Shown: piece after piece, positions 33,984-42,953 of the stretch
Position numbering within the stretch: position 1 is the stretch's first letter
Layout: each line of letters begins with the position of its first letter
DNA from: Paraburkholderia silvatlantica
GTDB lineage: Bacteria > Pseudomonadota > Gammaproteobacteria > Burkholderiales > Burkholderiaceae
Reading direction: 5' to 3'
DNA: 64,000 bases
NCBI RefSeq assembly: GCF_003096715.1
Contig: NZ_QEOL01000026.1
Coordinates: forward strand, 62,001-126,000
Position numbers and translations under genes: made by a program
Notes under the pieces: model-generated
The model's database searches: none
What the model saw: only the letters and a program-made list of their open reading frames with translations
What the model was told of the DNA's origin: nothing

Positions 33984-34739
33984 TCAGGCTGCGCCGGCCC
34001 CCGCCGCGCGCACGCCGATGCCCGCGTCGTCGAGCGCCGTGCGGATGCGCCGCGCGAACGCGAGCGCGTGCGGGCCGTCGCCGTGCAGGCAAATGGTCTG
34101 CGCGTTGAGCGGCACCCAGGCGCCGTTCACGGCCTGCACGCGCTGCTCGCGGATCATCGCGAGCGTGCGCGCGAGCACGGTGTCTTCGTCGTCGAGCAGC
34201 GCGCCCGGCTCGCTGCGCGGCACGAGCGAGCCGTCCGCGCGATAACCGCGGTCGGCGAACACTTCCTCGATCGCCACGAGCCCGGCCTCGCGCGCCGCCG
34301 TGACGAGCCCGCTGCCCGCGAGCGCGAACACCGTCACGGACGGATCGAAGTCGTGCACGGCGGATACGATCGCCCCGGCGATCTGCGGGTCACGCGCCGC
34401 CTGGTTGTACAGCGCGCCGTGCGGCTTCACGTGGGCGATGCGTCCGCCTTCGGCCTGGGCGATCGCCGAGAGCGCGCCGAGCTGATACAGCACGCCCGCG
34501 TAGATTTCCTCGGGCGGCAGGTTCATCTCCTTGCGGCCGAAGTTCTCGGGGTCGTTGAAGCTCGGATGCGCGCCGATCGACACGCCTTTCTCCACGGCCC
34601 AGCGCACGCATTCGCGCATGGCATTGGCGCCGCCCGCGTGCCAGCCGCACGCGATGTTGGCGGAGCTCACGAGGTCGAGCAGCGCCTCGTCGGAGCCGCA
34701 GCCTTCGCCGAGATCGGCGTTCAGATCGATGGTGGTCAT
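33984..34739 (-). CDS. pxpA: 5-oxoprolinase subunit A
   Basis: 251 aa, LamB/YcsF family. Starts TTIDLNADLGEGCGSDEALL with the metal-binding DLNADLGE motif. Further conserved: SANIACGWHAGGANAM, GAHPSFNDPENFGR, HVKPHGALYNQ and VFADRGYRADGSLVPR. With PxpB and PxpC it hydrolyses 5-oxo-L-proline to L-glutamate using ATP, removing a toxic product of spontaneous glutamine cyclisation. Third gene of the pxpBCA group; 44 bp after pxpC. Confidence 0.95.
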   Translation of the reverse strand: MTTIDLNADLGEGCGSDEALLDLVSSANIACGWHAGGANAMRECVRWAVEKGVSIGAHPSFNDPENFGRKEMNLPPEEIYAGVLYQLGALSAIAQAEGGRIAHVKPHGALYNQAARDPQIAGAIVSAVHDFDPSVTVFALAGSGLVTAAREAGLVAIEEVFADRGYRADGSLVPRSEPGALLDDEDTVLARTLAMIREQRVQAVNGAWVPLNAQTICLHGDGPHALAFARRIRTALDDAGIGVRAAGAGAA

Positions 34740-34783
34740 GATGTCTTCCTCTTACTGCTCGTCTTACCGATGGTGCCTGAAAA

Positions 34784-35881
34784 TCACGCGCTCGCGCTTG
34801 AAACCCCGCTTGAAACCCCGCTTGCAACCCCATTCGCGCGGCGGCTTGCAAAGCGCTCGTCGTGCATGGCGATCGCGGCGTCGATCTGCCGCAAATACGC
34901 CCGTTCCTCTTCCAGCGCCGCGCGCGCGGCGGCCGGCGTCGCTTCCACGAAACGCACGCCAGCGGTGAGCCGCACCTGGGCAAGCTTCCACCAGTCGGCG
35001 CGAATCACCGAGCCGATCTTCGGGTAGCCTCCCGTGGTCTGCGCGTCGGCCATCAGCACGATGGGCTGGCCGCTCGGCGGCACCTGGATCGTGCCGGGCA
35101 GCACGGCGTGCGAGAGCAGGTCCGCGCCGCTCGCGCGCGCGAGCGGCGTGCCCGTGAGCCGAAAGCCCATGCGGTTGCTGTTGGGCGTGATCTGCCATTC
35201 GTCGGACCAGAGCGTGCGCTGCGCCTCGGGTGTGAAGCTGTCGTACTCGGGGCCGCGCAGCACGCGCACGGGCACGGCCCACGCCATGCCGTCCGGATGG
35301 CGTGGGCGCCGGTGATGCGGCTCGTCCGCCAGTGCGAAGCTGCACCACACGGGCGCCTTCACGCCGAAGGCCGGCGCACCCGGGTCGAGCGCCGCGCGCT
35401 CGCGGCCGGGCGCGAACGAGGCGCCCGTGGCGAGACGGTCGCCGTCCTTGAGCGCGCGGCCCGCAAGGCCGCCGAAGCCTGCCGCGAGGTCGGTGCTGCG
35501 CGAGCCGAGCATGGGCAGCACGTCGATGCCGCCGGCCGCGCACACGTAGGCGCGCATGCCGCGCTTCGCGCCGTTCAGCACGAGTTCCTCGCCGGCGGCC
35601 ACGGGCAGGCTCCACCACGACCAGACCGGGCGGCCGCCTAGCGTCGCGCCGAAGTCCGTGCCGGTGATGGCTACGCGCGTGGCGCGTGCGAAGCGCAGCG
35701 CGACGGGGCCGAAGGTGATTTCCAGGCCGGCGGCGTCGGGCCGGTTGCCGACGAGGCGGTTGCCCACCTCGAGTGCGAGCGTATCGAGCGCGCCGCCGGT
35801 GGCGACGCCCAGATGCCGGTAGCCGGGGCGGCCGAGATCCTGGACCGTGGTGAGCAGGCCCGCGCGTAATACTTCGATCAT
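34784..35881 (-). CDS. pxpC: 5-oxoprolinase subunit C (biotin-dependent carboxylase-like)
   Basis: 365 aa from the ATG giving MIEVLRAGLLTTVQDLGRPG. KipA/AHS2 domain, with GVATGGALDTLALEVGNRLVGN, the VWSWWSLPVAAGEEL segment, and QITPNSNRMGFRLTG. Forms the PxpBC phosphorylation module with PxpB. It overlaps pxpB by 4 bp. The C-terminus ends in a repeated SGVSSGVSSASA encoded by three near-identical 12-bp units (34797-34832), probably recent slippage. Confidence 0.93.
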   Translation of the reverse strand: MIEVLRAGLLTTVQDLGRPGYRHLGVATGGALDTLALEVGNRLVGNRPDAAGLEITFGPVALRFARATRVAITGTDFGATLGGRPVWSWWSLPVAAGEELVLNGAKRGMRAYVCAAGGIDVLPMLGSRSTDLAAGFGGLAGRALKDGDRLATGASFAPGRERAALDPGAPAFGVKAPVWCSFALADEPHHRRPRHPDGMAWAVPVRVLRGPEYDSFTPEAQRTLWSDEWQITPNSNRMGFRLTGTPLARASGADLLSHAVLPGTIQVPPSGQPIVLMADAQTTGGYPKIGSVIRADWWKLAQVRLTAGVRFVEATPAAARAALEEERAYLRQIDAAIAMHDERFASRRANGVASGVSSGVSSASA

Positions 35882-36537
35882 GCGTGGAGCTCCGCGATGG
35901 TGAAACGCACGCGGTCGCCCGGCATGAGCAGCGTTGGCGGATTGCGCGAAGGATCGAACAGCTTCGCGGCGGTGCGGCCGATCAGTTGCCAGCCGCCTGG
36001 CGAGGCGGCCGGATAAATGCCCGTCTGCTCCCCGCCGATGCCCACCGAGCCGGCGGGGACGGCAAGGCGCGGCTCGCGGCGGCGCGGCGTGTGCAGCTGG
36101 GGTTCGAGGCCGCCGAGATAGGCGAAGCCGGGCTGGAAGCCGAGGAAGAACACCGTGTAGACGCCTGCGGCATGGCGCGCGGCGACGTCGGCGGCGGTGA
36201 GCGCGCAATGCTGCGCGACGGCTTCGAGATCGGGGCCGTCTGCGCCGCCGTAGACCACAGGGATCTCGACTTCGCGGCCGGCTTCGCTTGCGTCTTCGGC
36301 GTCGCGCCACGCGTCCCGAAGCGCACCGGCGAGCGCCACGGCGTCGGCCGCGAGCGGGTCGAAGGTGATCGTCAGGTTGTTCATGCCGGGCACGACTTCG
36401 CGCACCGGCGCCCAGCCGCGCGCGAGCGCGGCGACGGCCCAGACGCGGCGCTGGACCTCGAGCGTGGCGGGCGGCGGCGCTTCGCAGACGAGCGCTTCGT
36501 CACCGAGAGGAAAAATGCGAGGGTCAGAATTCGGCAT
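35878..36537 (-). CDS. pxpB: 5-oxoprolinase subunit B
   Basis: 219 aa, KipI/AHS1 domain: RIFPLGDEALVCEAPPPATL at the start, VPGMNNLTITFDP, HAAGVYTVFFLGFQPGFAYLGGL (quoted in part), and the C-terminal GWQLIGRTAAKLFDP. First gene of the leftward pxp operon, directly divergent from the MarR-like regulator. The intervening 214 bp hold two dyads. Confidence 0.94.
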   Translation of the reverse strand: MPNSDPRIFPLGDEALVCEAPPPATLEVQRRVWAVAALARGWAPVREVVPGMNNLTITFDPLAADAVALAGALRDAWRDAEDASEAGREVEIPVVYGGADGPDLEAVAQHCALTAADVAARHAAGVYTVFFLGFQPGFAYLGGLEPQLHTPRRREPRLAVPAGSVGIGGEQTGIYPAASPGGWQLIGRTAAKLFDPSRNPPTLLMPGDRVRFTIAELHA

Positions 36538-36558
36538 GTTGGATCGGTTAAGGGACGG

Positions 36559-36648
36559 TTCGACCGGTCGAAAATAAGCGCGCGGAGATACCCGGGCGGG
36601 GCCGGTGCCGTTCCTTTCTAGAGTACGTTGTCGATAAATTATCTACAA
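36559..36648. promoter_or_regulatory. two dyad operators between pxpB and the MarR-like regulator
   Basis: A perfect 14-bp palindrome TTCGACCGGTCGAA lies at 36559-36572. A 21-bp near-perfect palindrome TTGT-C-GATAA-A-TTATC-T-ACAA lies at 36628-36648, with a half-copy AAATTATC at 36647-36654. The second lies in a locally AT-rich stretch and is the size of MarR-family sites. Both are placed to govern pxpB and the divergent regulator. Confidence 0.6.
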
Positions 36649-36751
36649 ATTATCAATAAGCGTTTTCGCCAGGCGCACGGCAAACGCGCTGCAATTACAC
36701 TCACGCCACGCCGCTTTGCCTTTTCGAATACCGACTACCGGGTTATCTGCC

Positions 36752-37264
36752 ATGTCGCGCCAGCCGACCAAGATCGTTTCGTCCGAACATCTCGTCTCCG
36801 AGTCGAGCGCCGAGCTTTCCGAGTTCGAGTACGCGCTCATCATGGCGAGCAATGCGTTCAACCGCTGGATGGTGCGCTGCATGTCGGCGGCGGGCGTGAA
36901 GGACATGACGCCGATCGAGGTGTCGCTGCTCCATCACGTCGGCCATCGCGAGCGGCGCAAAAAGCTCGCGGATATCTGCTTCGTGCTCAACATCGAGGAC
37001 ACGCACGTGGCCACGTATGCGTTGAAGAAGCTTGTCTCCAGAGGGTATGTAAAAAGCGAAAAGACCGGCAAGGAAGTCTTCTTTTCGATCACGCCGGAAG
37101 GCCAGCAACTGTGCCTGCGCTACCGCGACGTGCGCGAGAGCTGCCTCATCGCGACGCTCAAGGAAAGCGGCCTCACGAACCAGCAGATCGGCGAAGCCGC
37201 GCAACTCATGCGCAACGCGTCGGGGCTCTATGACACGGCTGCGCGCGCGGCGGCTTCGCTCTGA
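36752..37264 (+). CDS. MarR-like winged-helix regulator divergent from the pxp operon
   Basis: 170 aa from the ATG giving MSRQPTKIVSSEHLV. Helical dimerisation region (ELSEFEYALIMASNAFNRWM), then the winged helix (MTPIEVSLLHHVGHRERRKKLADICFV, quoted in part; NIEDTHVATYALKKLVSRGYV is the recognition helix region) and the wing (EKTGKEVFFSITPEG). It belongs to the winged-helix group in COG with MarR. Head-to-head placement with pxpB suggests local control of 5-oxoproline use; ligand unproven. Confidence 0.82.
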   Translation: MSRQPTKIVSSEHLVSESSAELSEFEYALIMASNAFNRWMVRCMSAAGVKDMTPIEVSLLHHVGHRERRKKLADICFVLNIEDTHVATYALKKLVSRGYVKSEKTGKEVFFSITPEGQQLCLRYRDVRESCLIATLKESGLTNQQIGEAAQLMRNASGLYDTAARAAASL

Positions 37265-37279
37265 GCAGCCTGGGCGCGC

Positions 37280-37894
37280 TCAGCGCTCACGCGAACGTTG
37301 GCAAAGATGCGTGGCGGCTTCGGTCACCACGGCGTCGAGCGGCAGGTCGTGCGCCTCGCGCGCGAGCACGCCGTCGTCGATGCGGCATGCTTCATATGCA
37401 ATGCCAACCGTGACGGGCAACGCAACGCCGGGCCAGGCGGCCAGCGTGCGGTCATAGTAGCCGCCGCCGTAACCGAGGCGATAGCCGTCGCGATCGAAAC
37501 CCACGCAGGGCACGAAGAGAAGATCGGGCACAATCGCTTCCTGCGATTGCGGTTCGAGGATCCCGTGATGGCCTTCGCGCATCGGTGCGCCGGGCGCCCA
37601 GGCGTGAAAGACGAGCGGCGCGTGGCGTTCGGCAATGGCGGGCAGGGCGGCGCGGCGTGACGCATCGGCGGCGAGCCAGGCGGTGATCCAGGCGCGCGCA
37701 TCGAACTCGCCGCGCAGCGGCCAATAGAACCCGATCGAGAGCGGCGAAAATTGCGCCACGAGCGCATCGAGACGAACCGCGAGCGCCGCACCGGTTGCCA
37801 CGTCGGCGGCCGCCTCGATTCGCAGGGGTTGCAGCCTTGCACGCCAGTCCTTTTTGGATTCCGTGTGAGGGTTGCGTGCTATGCTTGGGTTCAC
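37280..37894 (-). CDS. fthC: 5-formyltetrahydrofolate cyclo-ligase
   Basis: 204 aa from a GTG start with GGAG 6 nt upstream; no ATG fits the family start, and longer frames run into slt. Motifs: SKKDWRARLQPLR at the N-terminus, FYWPLRGEFDARAW, and the C-terminal signature FVPCVGFDRDGYRLGYGGGYYDRTLA. It converts 5-formyl-THF to 5,10-methenyl-THF using ATP. Its start codon is only 20 bp from the divergent slt start, so each promoter must lie within the neighbour's coding region. Confidence 0.92.
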   Translation of the reverse strand: MNPSIARNPHTESKKDWRARLQPLRIEAAADVATGAALAVRLDALVAQFSPLSIGFYWPLRGEFDARAWITAWLAADASRRAALPAIAERHAPLVFHAWAPGAPMREGHHGILEPQSQEAIVPDLLFVPCVGFDRDGYRLGYGGGYYDRTLAAWPGVALPVTVGIAYEACRIDDGVLAREAHDLPLDAVVTEAATHLCQRSRER

Positions 37895-37914
37895 CTCGCG
37901 CTCCAGAAATAACG

Positions 37915-39888
37915 ATGTCCAAACGCCTTGTCCGAGTATATCGCGTGGTCGGTCTCGCACTGACTGCCGCGGCACTCGTAGCATGCAGCACGGCGGACGC
38001 CGTGCGCCCCGTCGCACTGCCCGTAGGCGCAGTCCTTTCCAGCGACGATCAGACTTTCATCCAGCTTCGCGAAGCCGCGCGCAACAACGATTCCGCGCGC
38101 GCCGCGCAACTCGCTGCGATGATTCCCGATTACCCCGCGCCGTCGTACCTCGAATACTTCCAGCTCAAACCGCAGCTGTTCGATTCGCAGGGCCACGCGC
38201 GCATCGACGCGCCTGACGCGCCGGTGCTGTCGTTCCTGCAGCGCTACGACGGCCAGGCGATCGCCGACCGCATGCGCAACGATTATCTGACCGTGCTCGG
38301 CGCGCGCCACGACTGGGCGAACTTCGACCAGCAATATGCGCGCTTCGTGCTCAACGACGACACGCAGGTGAAGTGCTACGCGCTGGAGTCGCGCGCGGCG
38401 CGCGGCGAGAACGTCGTGAACGACGCGCGTGCACTGCTCACCGAGCCGCGCTATTACGGCGACGGCTGCGTCGATCTCATCACCGCGCTTGCCATCAAAG
38501 GCCAGTTCTCGAACGACGACGTCTGGCAGCAGATCCGCCTCGCCTACGAGCAGAACCAGACTTCGACCGGCGCAAGGCTGCTCGACGGCCTTTCGCAGCG
38601 CCCCGACCCCAGCGCGTTCAGCCAGGCCGTGAGCACGCCGCCGCTCACGCTCGCGCAAGGCGTTACCGGCGATCCGCAGTCGCATCAGCTCGCACTGCTG
38701 GCCGTCACCGTGATGGCGCGCAACGACCCGGCCATGGCGGCGGCCACGTTCGCCGCCGTCGCGCCGCAACTCACCTCGCCGGAGCGGGCGATCGGCTGGG
38801 GCACGATCGGCTATCAGGGCGCCTTGAAGCGTCTGCCCGCCGCGCTCGACTGGTACCGCCTCTCGGCCAACGCGCCGCTCTCGAACCCGGCTTACGAATG
38901 GCGCACGCGCGCCGCGCTGCTGGGCGGCGACTGGACCATGGTGCGCTGGTCGATCGAACAGATGCCGGCCGCGCTGCGCGCGCAACCGTCGTGGGTCTAC
39001 TGGCACGCACGCGCGCTCAAGCAGGCGGGCGAAACGGCGCAGGCGAACCAGGAATTCGCGTCGATCTCGCAGGGCTATCACTTCTATGGCCAGCTCGCCA
39101 CCGAAGAACTCGGCCAGAAGATCACCATCCCGCCGAAGACCACGGTGAGCGACGCCGAAATTGCCCAGGTTGCGCAAACGCCGGGCTTCGCGCTCGCGCA
39201 GCGCTTCTACGCGCTGAATCTGCGCCTCGAAGGCAATCGCGAATGGAACTGGCCGCTGCGCGGCATGAGCGACCGGCAGCTGCTCGCCGTCGCCGAATAC
39301 GCGAAGCGCATCCAGCTGCTCGACCGCACCGTCAACACGGCCGACCGCACGCAAACGGAGCACGACTTCTCGCTGCGCTATCTCGCGCCGTTCCGCGACG
39401 TGGTGGAGCGCGACGCGCAAACCAACGGCCTCGACGTCGAATGGGCCTACGGGCTCATTCGCCAGGAATCGCGTTTCATTCTCAATGCGAAGTCGGGCGT
39501 GGGCGCGAGCGGCCTCATGCAGATCATGCCGGCCACGGCGCAGATGGTGGCGAAGAAGATCGGCCTCGGGCCTCTCTCGCGCGATCAGCTCAACGATCTC
39601 GACACCAACATCCTGCTCGGAACGAACTATTTGTCGATGATCTACAATCAGTTCGACGGCTCCGCCGTGCTCGCCACCGCGGGCTACAACGCCGGGCCGG
39701 GCCGCCCGCGCGCATGGCGCCAGAGTTTGCCGGGCGGCGTCGAGGGCGCCATCTTCGCGGAAACCATTCCGTTCCAGGAAACCCGCGATTACGTGAAAAA
39801 CGTGTTGTCGAACACGGTCTACTATGCGGCGCTGTTCGAGGGCCGTCCGCAATCGCTGAAGGCGCGTCTCGGCTATATCTCGCCGTAA
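37915..39888 (+). CDS. slt: soluble lytic murein transglycosylase (lipoprotein)
   Basis: 657 aa from the ATG giving MSKRLVRVYRVVGLAL. The signal sequence ends in a lipobox (LVAC, Cys near 23), so it is probably outer-membrane anchored. The long alpha-superhelical U- and L-domains are followed by the SLT catalytic domain at about 510-640: GLIRQESRF with the catalytic Glu, GASGLMQIMPATAQMVA, and GYNAGPGRPRAW. It cleaves glycan strands to 1,6-anhydroMurNAc during wall turnover. Confidence 0.95.
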   Translation: MSKRLVRVYRVVGLALTAAALVACSTADAVRPVALPVGAVLSSDDQTFIQLREAARNNDSARAAQLAAMIPDYPAPSYLEYFQLKPQLFDSQGHARIDAPDAPVLSFLQRYDGQAIADRMRNDYLTVLGARHDWANFDQQYARFVLNDDTQVKCYALESRAARGENVVNDARALLTEPRYYGDGCVDLITALAIKGQFSNDDVWQQIRLAYEQNQTSTGARLLDGLSQRPDPSAFSQAVSTPPLTLAQGVTGDPQSHQLALLAVTVMARNDPAMAAATFAAVAPQLTSPERAIGWGTIGYQGALKRLPAALDWYRLSANAPLSNPAYEWRTRAALLGGDWTMVRWSIEQMPAALRAQPSWVYWHARALKQAGETAQANQEFASISQGYHFYGQLATEELGQKITIPPKTTVSDAEIAQVAQTPGFALAQRFYALNLRLEGNREWNWPLRGMSDRQLLAVAEYAKRIQLLDRTVNTADRTQTEHDFSLRYLAPFRDVVERDAQTNGLDVEWAYGLIRQESRFILNAKSGVGASGLMQIMPATAQMVAKKIGLGPLSRDQLNDLDTNILLGTNYLSMIYNQFDGSAVLATAGYNAGPGRPRAWRQSLPGGVEGAIFAETIPFQETRDYVKNVLSNTVYYAALFEGRPQSLKARLGYISP

Positions 39889-40034
39889 GTGCCTGGCCGT
39901 CACGCCGCGCCGCTTCCCTTCATACGGAAACGCGCGGCACGACGGCACGCCGCGTGCTCCGCCTGGTGGCTGGCGCGCTGCGGGACGAACCGGACCTCGT
40001 ACGCGGCGGCGCCGTCTGCCCGAGGAGGTCGAAG

Positions 40035-40991
40035 ATGCGACATCAAGCCATTGCGGTCATCGGCGGTTCGGGATTCATCGGCAGCCATCTCGTCAACGCG
40101 CTCGTCGAGGCGGGCAAGGACGTGCGCGTCGCCACCCGCCGCCGCTACAACGCCCGCCATCTCACCCTGCTGCCCGTCGACGTGATCGAGGCCGACGTGT
40201 CCGATCCGGTCGCGCTCGCGGCTTTCGTCGAAAATGCGGACGCGGTCATCAATCTCGTCGGCACGCTCAACGGCGGGCGCGGCGATCCCTACGGGCCGGG
40301 CTTCGCGAAGCTGCACGTCGACCTGCCCACGAAGATCGTCGCCGCCTGCGAGGGCAAGGGCGTGCATCGCCTGATCCACATTAGCGCCCTCGGCGCCGAC
40401 CCGCGCGGGCCGAGCATGTATCTGCGCTCAAAGGGCGACGGCGAGAAGGCCGTGCACGCGGCCACGGCACTTGCCACCACGATCTTCCGGCCTTCCGTCG
40501 TGTTCGGTCCCGAGGACACCTTCCTCAACCGTTTCGCGCTCCTGCAGCGGCTCTTTCCGATGATTCCGCTCGCGATGCCCGACGCGAAGTTCCAGCCGGT
40601 GTTCGTGGGCGATGTGTCGAAGGCGATCGTCAACGTGCTCGATCTCGACGCCGCGAGCGGGCACACTTACGAACTCGGCGGCCCGACCGTCTACACGCTC
40701 GAGCAGTTGCTGCAGTATTGCGGCGAAGTCGTGGGGCGGCACGCGCGCATCATGCGGCTGCCCGACGCATTCGGGCGTTTGCAGGCGCTCTCGTTCGAGA
40801 TGGCGCCGGGCGTGCCGGTGCTCACGCGCGATAATCTCGATTCGATGAAGGTGGACAGCGTGCTGACCGGGCCGCTCGCACCCGAACTCGATATCGAGCC
40901 CGCGAGCATCGAGGCGATCGCGCCGCTCTATCTCGCCGACGCCTCGCTGCGCTCGCGGCTGAACATCTTTCGCGCCAGTGCCGGCCGTTAG
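40035..40991 (+). CDS. NAD-dependent epimerase-like protein, complex I NDUFA9 family
   Basis: 318 aa from the ATG with GAGGAGG upstream. N-terminal nucleotide-binding GGSGFIGSHLVNAL, NLVGTLNGGRG, and HISALGADPRGPSMYLRSKG, where the SDR YxxxK becomes YLRSK. It continues with IFRPSVVFGPEDTFLNRFA and FQPVFVGDVSKAI. This atypical SDR group includes the mitochondrial complex I accessory subunit NDUFA9. The bacterial role is not settled. It lies 55 bp before the GST gene. Confidence 0.85.
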   Translation: MRHQAIAVIGGSGFIGSHLVNALVEAGKDVRVATRRRYNARHLTLLPVDVIEADVSDPVALAAFVENADAVINLVGTLNGGRGDPYGPGFAKLHVDLPTKIVAACEGKGVHRLIHISALGADPRGPSMYLRSKGDGEKAVHAATALATTIFRPSVVFGPEDTFLNRFALLQRLFPMIPLAMPDAKFQPVFVGDVSKAIVNVLDLDAASGHTYELGGPTVYTLEQLLQYCGEVVGRHARIMRLPDAFGRLQALSFEMAPGVPVLTRDNLDSMKVDSVLTGPLAPELDIEPASIEAIAPLYLADASLRSRLNIFRASAGR

Positions 40992-41046
40992 CCCGAAAGC
41001 GGACGATCAGCCGGCGCTCTTTCAACTCACAACGGTCATTTGGACA

Positions 41047-41697
41047 ATGAAGCTCGTAATCGGAGACAAGAACTATTCGTCGTGGTCGATGCGCCCGTGG
41101 GTGCTGCTCAAGCACTTCGGCATTGCGTTCGAGGAGGTGCTGATCGAGCTCGACGAGCCGGCCACCAAGTCGTCGATCCTCGCGTTCTCGGCCTCGGGCA
41201 AGGTGCCGTGCCTCGTCGGCGACGACGGCTTTGCCGTGTGGGATTCGCTCGCAATTGCGGAAACGCTCGCCGAGCGCTTCGCGCAGCACGCGCTGTGGCC
41301 GCGCGACGCGAACGCACGCGCCCGTGCGCGCAGCGTGAGCGCGGAGATGCATGCGGGCTTCGGCGAACTGCGCAACCACATGCCGATGAACATCCGCAAG
41401 GTGAAGCCGGGCGCGGGAGCGACGCCGGGGGCGCTCGCCGACGTCGCGCGCATCGACGCGCTCTGGCGCGAGTGCCTCGCCGCGAGCGGCGGGCCGTTCC
41501 TGTTCGGCGCATTCGGCATTGCCGACGCGATGTACGCGCCGGTCGTCATGCGCCTGAACAGCTACCAGCCGAAGCTCTCGCCCGAAGCGGCGGCGTACGC
41601 GCAGCGCGTGAGCGCACTGCCCGCGGTGGCCGAGTGGGTCGAGGCGGCGCGCCGTGAAACGCACATCGTCGCCGACGACGAACGCGACGACGAATGA
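41047..41697 (+). CDS. glutathione S-transferase family protein
   Basis: 216 aa from the ATG giving MKLVIGDKNYSSWSMRPW. Thioredoxin-like N-terminal domain with the SSWSMRP motif (probable active-site Ser), then SGKVPCLVGDDGFAVWDSLAI (quoted in part) where the cis-Pro and DS contact glutathione. All-helical C-terminal domain from about 85. Close in pattern to the YfcF / zeta-like GSTs. Its stop overlaps the cca start by 4 bp. Confidence 0.88.
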   Translation: MKLVIGDKNYSSWSMRPWVLLKHFGIAFEEVLIELDEPATKSSILAFSASGKVPCLVGDDGFAVWDSLAIAETLAERFAQHALWPRDANARARARSVSAEMHAGFGELRNHMPMNIRKVKPGAGATPGALADVARIDALWRECLAASGGPFLFGAFGIADAMYAPVVMRLNSYQPKLSPEAAAYAQRVSALPAVAEWVEAARRETHIVADDERDDE

Positions 41698-42935
41698 AGA
41701 TCTATGTCGTAGGCGGAGCGATCCGCGACGAGATGCTCGGGCTGCCCGTGCGCGACCGCGACTATGTCGTGGTGGGCGCGACGCCCGAGCAGATGGCCGC
41801 GCAGGGCTATCGTCCGGTGGGCAAGGACTTTCCGGTCTTTCTGCATCCCGAAACGCACGAGGAGTACGCGCTTGCGCGCACCGAGCGCAAGACGGCGGCA
41901 GGCTATCACGGCTTCCAGTTCTACTATTCGCCCGACGTGACGCTCGAGGAAGACCTCGCGCGGCGCGATCTCACCATCAACGCGATGGCGCAGGAAATGC
42001 AGCCGGGCGGCGTGCTCACGGGAGACGTCGTCGATCCGTTCGGCGGCGCGCGCGACCTCCAGGCGCGCGTGTTTCGCCACGTGAGCGAGGCGTTTCTCGA
42101 AGACCCCGTCCGCATTCTGCGCATCGCGCGCTTTGCCGCGCGTTTCGCCGATTTCACCGTCGCGCCCGAAACGCTCGACCTCATGCGCGAGATGGTCGCT
42201 TCGGGCGAAGTCGATGCACTCGTGCCCGAGCGCGTGTGGCAGGAAATCGCCCGCGGTCTCATGGAAGCCAGGCCTTCGCGCATGTTCGAGGTGCTGCGCG
42301 ATTGCGGCGCGCTCGCGCGCGTGCTGCCCGAGGTCGACGCGCTGTGGGGCGTGCCGCAGCGTGCCGACTATCACCCGGAAATCGACACGGGCGTGCACGT
42401 GATGATGGTGATCGACCATGCGGCCGCGCAGGGGTACACGCTGCCGGTACGGTTCGCCGCGCTCACGCACGATCTCGGCAAGGGCACGACGCCCGAGGAG
42501 GTGCTGCCGCGTCACATCGGCCACGAAGGGCGCAGCGTGGAGCTGCTCAAGCCGCTGTGCGACCGCCTGCGCGTGCCCAACGACTGCCGCGAGCTGGCGG
42601 TGCTGGTCGCGCGCGAGCATGGGAATGTGCACCGCGTGATGGAGATGGGCGCGGCGGCGGTCGTGCGCATGCTCGAACGTTGCGACGCGCTGCGCAAACC
42701 CGCGCGTTTTGCCGAGGCGCTGCAGGCCTGCGAAGCGGATTTGCGCGGGCGGCTGAACTGGGAGAACGCGCCTTATCCGCAAGCGGAGCGCCTGCGCGTG
42801 GCGCTCGTGGCCGCGCGCGGCGTGGATGCGGGGGCGATTGCGCGCTCGATCGAACGCGGCGGCGCCGGGAAGATCAAGGAAGCGGTGCACGAGGCGCGCG
42901 TGGCGGCGGTGGAAGGCGCGCTCGCTACGGCTTGA
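41694..42935 (+). CDS. cca: multifunctional CCA tRNA nucleotidyltransferase/phosphodiesterase/phosphatase
   Basis: 413 aa, class II CCA-adding enzyme with HD domain. N-terminal nucleotidyltransferase: YVVGGAIRDEMLGLPVRDRDYVVVG (quoted in part; the metal-binding Asps are in RDRDYV), RRDLTINAMA, and EDPVRILRIARFAARF. C-terminal HD phosphohydrolase with HPEIDTGVHVMMVIDHA, ALTHDLGKGTTP and HIGHEGRS. It adds or repairs the tRNA 3'-CCA end. Translationally coupled to the GST gene. Confidence 0.97.
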   Translation: MKIYVVGGAIRDEMLGLPVRDRDYVVVGATPEQMAAQGYRPVGKDFPVFLHPETHEEYALARTERKTAAGYHGFQFYYSPDVTLEEDLARRDLTINAMAQEMQPGGVLTGDVVDPFGGARDLQARVFRHVSEAFLEDPVRILRIARFAARFADFTVAPETLDLMREMVASGEVDALVPERVWQEIARGLMEARPSRMFEVLRDCGALARVLPEVDALWGVPQRADYHPEIDTGVHVMMVIDHAAAQGYTLPVRFAALTHDLGKGTTPEEVLPRHIGHEGRSVELLKPLCDRLRVPNDCRELAVLVAREHGNVHRVMEMGAAAVVRMLERCDALRKPARFAEALQACEADLRGRLNWENAPYPQAERLRVALVAARGVDAGAIARSIERGGAGKIKEAVHEARVAAVEGALATA

Positions 42936-42953
42936 TCCGTTGCGCGCGCTCGC

